Below are positions 59,606 through 64,000 of a DNA stretch of 64,000 bases, in pieces. Each line of letters starts with the position of its first letter. Position 1 is the first letter of the stretch. The translations under genes were made by a program, and so were the position numbers. Under the pieces are notes generated by a model that saw only the letters and a program-made list of their open reading frames with translations, was not told the origin of the DNA and searched no databases. Origin of the DNA: Streptomyces longhuiensis (lineage in GTDB: Bacteria; Actinomycetota; Actinomycetes; Streptomycetales; Streptomycetaceae); NCBI RefSeq assembly GCF_020616555.1, contig NZ_CP085174.1:62001-126000 (forward strand), written 5' to 3'.

Positions 59606-59756
59606 AAGAGTCAGGAAGTCAGTCGCGGCAGCGACACAATCCAGACGCAAGCTGGCCCTTTGCGCTCCCACGCGACATCCGCGGCCTGCCGATCCCTCTG
59701 TCGGGCCGAGCGGTTCAAGCCGTTTCTCGAGGTGATGCCGAAGGTGGTGATGCCGG

Positions 59757-59914
59757 TCAGAGGTAGTGCTGCACCCAGTAGGCGAGCAGGCCGGTGACGG
59801 CGGTTCCAGCCCCGTAGGCCAGTCCCCGCACGAGGTGGGCCAGCACGACGCGGATAGCGCGGCGCCGGGCCGCGGGGCTGGTGACGGTTCGGAGGGGGCG
59901 ATCGACTCGGACAT
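59757..59914 (-). pseudogene. Small membrane protein with probable frameshift
   Basis: ATG 59914 begins MSESIAPSEPSPAPRPGA. At about 59862 a one-base change of frame gives IRVVLAHLVRGLAYGAGTAVTGLLAYWVQHYL-stop, a typical single-TM small protein. Without the shift the frame is junk. As with the other frameshifts, an error in ggcgccgcgc is possible. Confidence 0.4.
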
Positions 59915-59965
59915 GAGGGCTCCTCAGGCTGGTTCGGCTCTAGTTGAAGGCTGTGCTGAAGGGAC

Positions 59966-60712
59966 TCACATCTCGATCAGACGGGGGTTGTCGATGAAGG
60001 TGCGCAGGACCTGGGGCCAGGGGTAGTTGGTGGCCAGGTCTGCGGCGATCTGTTCGCGGGGGCGTTCGCTGTCCTGGATGAGATGGGGCAGATGGCGGCG
60101 GCTTCGGTAGCCGAGTAGTCGTGAGTACCAGCGCCACACTCTGGCCTTTTGGAGGCTGGTGTTGTTGATGGCGTAGTGGGTGGCCAGCAGGTGTGCGGCG
60201 AGCGGGTCGTCGGCGCCGGCGGCGAACCCCCACCAGAAGACGGCACTGTGGCGTCGGCCGAGGAGGTAGAGCATGCAGGCGAAGGTGCGGGCGCCGTCGC
60301 TTTCGTAGAGTTCGAAGTGTTCCTCGTCCGCGGTGCACAGCACGGTTTCGCAGACCTTCAGCAGGTAGGCGCGGGTCACTCGGGGATCTGAGAGAGGGTT
60401 GCGGCGTACGACCGGGGTGGGGCGCCGTCGTCGGGTGCGCCTGCTGCGGGGGCGGACCATGTCGTGTCGGGCGGTGGATGGCTCACGGGCCCGGTCGCCG
60501 TCGGCGGGAGCGGCGGCGCGACGCACGCGCGGGGGCAGGGCGGCCTGGTCGGCGATGCCGTGGGCCAGGCGTCGCATGAAGTCGTCGGTGTCGTGGGTGA
60601 ACACCATGTCGTCGACGGCGCGGGCCTCGGCGCGCAGCATCTCTTCGACGTCTGTCTCGTCGCGCGCATCTGCTGTGGGACCGGGCGCGTCCAGGGGGTG
60701 GTGGCTGGTCAT
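59966..60712 (-). CDS. Partner protein of the ECF sigma factor (putative anti-sigma or effector)
   Basis: 248 aa, start overlapping the sigma stop (atga). DETDVEEMLRAEARAVDDMVFTHDTDDFMRRLAHGIADQAALPPRVRR, then a long helical region DPRVTRAYLLKVCETVLCTADEEHFELYESDGARTFACMLYLLGRRHSAVFWWGFAAGADDPLAAHLLATHYAINNTSLQKARVWRWYSRLLGYR. No TM segment. The second part looks like a TPR/Sel1-like helical domain. Coupled translation suggests it controls the sigma factor. Confidence 0.75.
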   Translation of the reverse strand: MTSHHPLDAPGPTADARDETDVEEMLRAEARAVDDMVFTHDTDDFMRRLAHGIADQAALPPRVRRAAAPADGDRAREPSTARHDMVRPRSRRTRRRRPTPVVRRNPLSDPRVTRAYLLKVCETVLCTADEEHFELYESDGARTFACMLYLLGRRHSAVFWWGFAAGADDPLAAHLLATHYAINNTSLQKARVWRWYSRLLGYRSRRHLPHLIQDSERPREQIAADLATNYPWPQVLRTFIDNPRLIEM

Positions 60713-61287
60713 CGGTCTCCTTCTTTCCTGGTCGGCCGGAGCAGGCGGCGCAGGTGCTGGCGCCCTTTGCTGAGGTTGGTGCGCACTGCGGAAGGGGTGC
60801 TGCCGGTGCGCTCGGCGATCTCCGAGGGCGTCAGGTCCTCGAGGTAGTGCAGCCGGATGCAGCGCGCCTGGGTCGGGGCGGTGCGCTCGAGGGTGGCCAT
60901 GGCCTGGTCGAGTTCCTCGTAGCCGCGCAGTTTGAGGAGCTCGTCGACGGTGCCGCCGTCCGAGATGAAGGGCTGCACGTCGTCGGCGAGGATCTCCCGG
61001 CCGGCGTGACGGGCCTGGTGGCGGTAGTGGTCGACCCAGTAGTCGTGCACGATCTTGCGGACCAGACCCAGCGCGTCGGCGCTCGCCTCGATGTAGGCCC
61101 ACCTCTGGTAGATGCGTATGGCGGCGGTCATGAGGATCTCGTCGGCATCGAAGAGGTTGCGGGTGCGCGCCACGAGGTAGCGCAGCAGGGTGTCCTTGTG
61201 CTGCCGGAAGAACCGGTCGAAGGAGGCGTCGTGCGTGGGCTGCGCGACGGGTCCCTCCTGGTCGTACGCGTCCGCTTCGCTCACCAT
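60709..61287 (-). CDS. ECF-type RNA polymerase sigma factor
   Basis: 192 aa, ATG 61287 (gaggggga upstream). Region 2: DASFDRFFRQHKDTLLRYLVARTRNLFDADEILMTAAIRIYQRWAYIEASADALGLVRKIVHDYWVDHYR; region 4: AMATLERTAPTQARCIRLHYLEDLTPSEIAERTGSTPSAVRTNLSKGRQHLRRLL. A divergent ECF factor typical of Streptomyces. No zinc anti-sigma is nearby; the coupled gene is its likely partner. Confidence 0.88.
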   Translation of the reverse strand: MVSEADAYDQEGPVAQPTHDASFDRFFRQHKDTLLRYLVARTRNLFDADEILMTAAIRIYQRWAYIEASADALGLVRKIVHDYWVDHYRHQARHAGREILADDVQPFISDGGTVDELLKLRGYEELDQAMATLERTAPTQARCIRLHYLEDLTPSEIAERTGSTPSAVRTNLSKGRQHLRRLLRPTRKEGDR

Positions 61288-62064
61288 TCCCCCTCGGCCC
61301 GAAGGGATCCGGCGCCGACGCAGTGGTGCGCGCGGCGGCAGGCCGGCAGGCGGGCGGGGCCGCCGCACCGGAGGGCATGGCGCGTCGTTGCGCCGATGCC
61401 GGTCGCTGCACGGTAGGAGCGCGGGGTGCGGTAGTCGTCCCGGCGCCCGAGGCGGTTCGGCCTCACGGGGGTCTCCTTGGGTGAAGCGCAGGGTCCGCTC
61501 ATTACGGATGCGCCTGCGAACGCGTCTTCGCGTTGTGCCAATAGAACCGATCGCGAGGAGCCCAGAGTTAACCGATTGGCGAAGCAAAATTCGGAAGGTG
61601 ATCATCAACTCAGTTACACAGTGTGTGACCTGCGGCTCACGCTCCGCGCAAATTCCTGGTGTGAGACATGCCACGCCGAGGACACGCCAACTCCCTTTGT
61701 TCCGCCGCCGATTCGCCACCCCGCGCCGGGGCACAACCCCCCTGACAAGCCACGGCAGGCAGTTCAGCCAGCCGCGGCGGCGAAATCAGCCACCGCGCAC
61801 CACGCCTGATGCATGTATCTGAGGCGTGCATGCGCCCGCACCTGCTGAGCCGAGCCTTCACCAGACATGTTGCGCTCAGTAATGACAGAATTTGATCGAA
61901 AACATTCGCGATCCTGAAGTCTGCATCCCGTGCCGGGGGGTTTGCTGATTCAACGACGGGGCGTGGGCGGCGCCGACCGCAGCTCCGGTGCCCCACGCCG
62001 GATCAGCACCCCGGCCACCGTGCGAAGAGCCTCGTTGTCAGTGCCGCCGGTTACGGTCAGCACC
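61288..62064. other. Gene-free region upstream of the ECF operon
   Basis: 777 bp with no supported gene. Unusually AT-rich for this window between about 61490 and 61640 (gagttaaccgattggcgaagc, tcagttacacagtgtgtgacc) and again around 61860-61920, so promoters are likely. Confidence 0.45.
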
Positions 62065-62208
62065 ATGACTTCGTCCTCCCGTAAGGCCTCACCCCGGTGG
62101 CTGCTGGAGGCCACCTGCCGTGCCACACACGACAACGGATCCGCCTGGCACGCACAGCTCGAACTCCTGCGCTTCGTCGGCTTCTTCGACCCGTCCCGAG
62201 ACGTGTAG
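62065..62208 (+). CDS. Hypothetical protein (47 aa)
   Basis: ATG 62065: MTSSSRKASPRWLLEATCRATHDNGSAWHAQLELLRFVGFFDPSRDV. Protein-like, no family. The following gene starts at the stop codon, so they may be a coupled pair. Confidence 0.45.
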   Translation: MTSSSRKASPRWLLEATCRATHDNGSAWHAQLELLRFVGFFDPSRDV

Positions 62209-62421
62209 GTGGTGCGCATCGGCGCCCTCAACGCCGACGCACTGACCGCGCTGAACACCCTGTACGAGGCCGCGTCCCGCTACCGCACCCAGATCAGCTT
62301 CACTCCCGTCGCAGCCCCTCCCGGCTGGCAGGCTCCCACCTTCGAAGACGGCGAACTGGCCCAACTCGTAGCAGCTGCCACCGACCAGGGGCGCCGCCTG
62401 GGCCAGTTGCCCGCCGCCTGA
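62209..62421 (+). CDS. Hypothetical protein (70 aa)
   Basis: GTG 62209, immediately after the previous stop. MVRIGALNADALTALNTLYEAASRYRTQISFTPVAAPPGWQAPTFEDGELAQLVAAATDQGRRLGQLP: helix, then helix. No family recognised. Confidence 0.5.
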   Translation: MVRIGALNADALTALNTLYEAASRYRTQISFTPVAAPPGWQAPTFEDGELAQLVAAATDQGRRLGQLPAA

Positions 62422-62665
62422 TCCGGTCATGCCGCAGAGGTCCAAGGTCGAGCTGTACGCGGCTATCCGACGGGATCAGCGGGCTGGCACCATCGTCGAG
62501 ACGGGTAGACAAGCACGGGCACCTCTGATGCTCTTGACCGCTCCGGCGTCCGGAGGGTCCCGGAACGAGCCAGACGGCCAGAGTCCGGGGGCGAGGGGCT
62601 CCGGCGAGGCAGCCGTGCGATAGGAGGTGCGGCACCGCCAGAACGCCATCCAGTTGGTCCTTGCG

Positions 62666-64000
62666 TCACCCGGCTACAGGGGCCGACGCTTCCGCGTTCG
62701 GGTCCGCGATGGATTTGGCCAGCGCGTTGATCCTCTGCTGGAGTTGCTTGATGCTTTCGCGGACGTCATCGTCGATCACCGTTGCCAGTTGCTGGGGGTC
62801 GATTGATTCGATGCCCTTCGCGGTGGACTTCAGTGCCTTGAGGTACTGGGTGCGCTGTTCAATTGTCTGGAGGTCCCGATCGGACTCCACCGTCTCCTCG
62901 ATGGCTTCCCGTACGGTTTCGTATGCATCGGTGACGCTCTCAGGGGTCGCCTCTGAGTCTTCGACGGCTGCCAGGCACGCGGAAACTTTCTGGCGGGCCT
63001 GGCTGGTGAGCTCGATGATCTGGCCGGCGGGGGTCTTGGCTTTCCCATCTGTGGCGACTTGCCGTACGAACTCGATGCGTTCTGCCTTGCGTGTCTGGGC
63101 CGCGGCTTCTTTGCGGATCGCCGGGTCAGACATCGCCTGCGCAACCACTGTGGCTCTGAGTTCCGGGCGTCCCATCAAGGCATCGCGAGCGGCTTCGGCT
63201 GTCTTGGGGTCGCCCAGGATCGCGGTGCGCATCGCGGCCGGATTCTTAGCCACCTTCATGGCTTCGGTATAGCTGGTGCCTGCGGCTTTGGCTTCCTCCG
63301 CGATGTGCTCGCGCCGGTCGGTGCTCTGTTCGTAGACGGTGAAGTAGTCGCCCCAAAGGTGCGCGTCGGGCAGGTCAATCTCTTGGCCCGGGGTCAGCTT
63401 GTCGAAACTGGGGACTTTGCTGTCTGCCGCTGCACGTTCCCATGCACGGTAAAAGCGCATCACCCGCGCAGCAGAGGTGCCGGCCATCTCGGCGAACCTG
63501 CTGGCGGATACCTTCTCGACATCCCCATCGTCGACACCCCACGTCTCGCTCGGTCGGCGCTCGACTGTGCCGGGCTGGACGTTGCGGGCGACCAAGAGCC
63601 CGAAGACCCATCCACCGCTTCGGTCATAGGCGCCGAAGACCCGGGCATCGCGGGCGACGGGGTCGCGTTCGGGGTCGGGCCCGAGGAGCCGGGTGACCTC
63701 CGCGCGCATGGTGTCCATCTGCTCTCGGATGCGTGGCACGCCTTCGTGTGGATGCCGCAACTGAAGCAGTATGCGGACGTTCTCCACGCTGGCGCCAAGC
63801 CCGAAGGGGGGGTTCGCTTCGATGAACTCGGAGAAGCTGTTGAACGGTTTCTCCTGGTTGACGCCGGAGGGGACCTTCTTCCAGGTTCCTTCCGCCATGA
63901 CGGCTGCCAGCAGCTCCAGGAAGCCGATCGGCGTGCCACCGTTGCGTTCCAGGGAGTCTCGGAGCTGGTAGACCTGATGCTGCTCCTCAGTGAGATAGCT
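62666..64000 (-). CDS. Large hypothetical protein with coiled coil (5' end outside window)
   Basis: Open from the right edge (SYLTEEQHQVYQLRDSLERNGGTPIGFLELLAAVMAEG) to a stop at 62666, over 440 codons. Segments: FSEFIEANPPFGLGASVENVRILLQLRHPHEGVPRIREQMDTMRAEVTRLLGPDP, a central ETWGVDDGDVEKVSASRFAEMAGTSAARVMRFYRAWERAA, an Ala-rich region, and a C-terminal helical stretch (TIEQRTQYLKALKSTAKGIESIDPQQLATVIDDDVRESIKQLQQRI). The central VSASRFAEMAGTSAARVMRFYRAW resembles an HTH. I do not recognise it; a plasmid-type DNA-binding protein is possible. Confidence 0.75.
   Translation of the reverse strand, partial: SYLTEEQHQVYQLRDSLERNGGTPIGFLELLAAVMAEGTWKKVPSGVNQEKPFNSFSEFIEANPPFGLGASVENVRILLQLRHPHEGVPRIREQMDTMRAEVTRLLGPDPERDPVARDARVFGAYDRSGGWVFGLLVARNVQPGTVERRPSETWGVDDGDVEKVSASRFAEMAGTSAARVMRFYRAWERAAADSKVPSFDKLTPGQEIDLPDAHLWGDYFTVYEQSTDRREHIAEEAKAAGTSYTEAMKVAKNPAAMRTAILGDPKTAEAARDALMGRPELRATVVAQAMSDPAIRKEAAAQTRKAERIEFVRQVATDGKAKTPAGQIIELTSQARQKVSACLAAVEDSEATPESVTDAYETVREAIEETVESDRDLQTIEQRTQYLKALKSTAKGIESIDPQQLATVIDDDVRESIKQLQQRINALAKSIADPNAEASAPVAG

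Overview
The window is GC-rich DNA with the codon use, GTG/TTG starts and gene families of Streptomyces or a close relative: a chaplin, a SigB-type sigma factor, DUF5133 and DUF6381-type proteins, an XRE/TPR regulator with its zinc-ribbon partner, and above all a telomere-maintenance tap-tpg pair at 53.4-56.1 kb. tap-tpg, a second DnaE and a two-gene wHTH replication-like locus with 22-bp iterons point to a linear replicon: a chromosome arm, a large linear plasmid, or a plasmid integrated in an arm. I cannot tell these apart from 64 kb.

Layout. 1-3.2 kb: a truncated secreted lysozyme-like/golvesin/SGNH protein abutting broken STAS and TPR-regulator pieces. 3.4-18.4 kb: a stress and morphology region with a chaplin, STAS-like protein, ABM monooxygenase, HbpS/GlcG, DJ-1/PfpI, formaldehyde dehydrogenase, truncated Ku, a type II TA pair, PRC-barrel, small hydrophobic protein, frameshifted SigB-like factor, DUF5133 protein and an ADF/cofilin-like protein. 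18.5-20.1 kb: a frameshifted Gly/Asn/Ser repeat protein. 20.2-22.8 kb: XRE/TPR regulator operon and SRPBCC protein. 23.0-27.3 kb: an ECF sigma factor divergent from an Asp23/Gls24-AmaP envelope-stress operon. 27.4-31.8 kb: IS3 remnant, molybdopterin oxidoreductase, an apparently intact IS5-type element, fasciclin lipoprotein. 32-42 kb: mostly gene fragments, with TetR, aldo/keto reductase and FAD oxidoreductase islands and a 1493-bp perfect tandem duplication. 42.1-45.7 kb: dnaE. 46-49 kb: replication-like locus and a small operon. 49.7-53.3 kb: hypotheticals and a DUF6247/RelE-type TA pair. 53.4-56.1 kb: tpg-tap. 56.3-64 kb: small membrane proteins, a membrane-anchored Mrr-like nuclease, a second ECF sigma with its partner, and a partial large ORF.

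The left 42 kb is a palimpsest. The same stress genes (formaldehyde dehydrogenase, PfpI, ABM monooxygenase, the 262-aa DNA-binding protein) recur as C-terminal scraps, often fused at sharp junctions, as expected of recombining linear ends. Several otherwise good genes carry single-base frameshifts, mostly in or near G/C runs, so decay and sequencing error must be separated.

The most unusual single gene is the actin-depolymerizing-factor (ADF/cofilin) homologue at 17333-17737. The most system-like locus is the two wHTH genes with five 22-bp repeats at 46.6-47.7 kb. No tRNA, rRNA or CRISPR array was seen.
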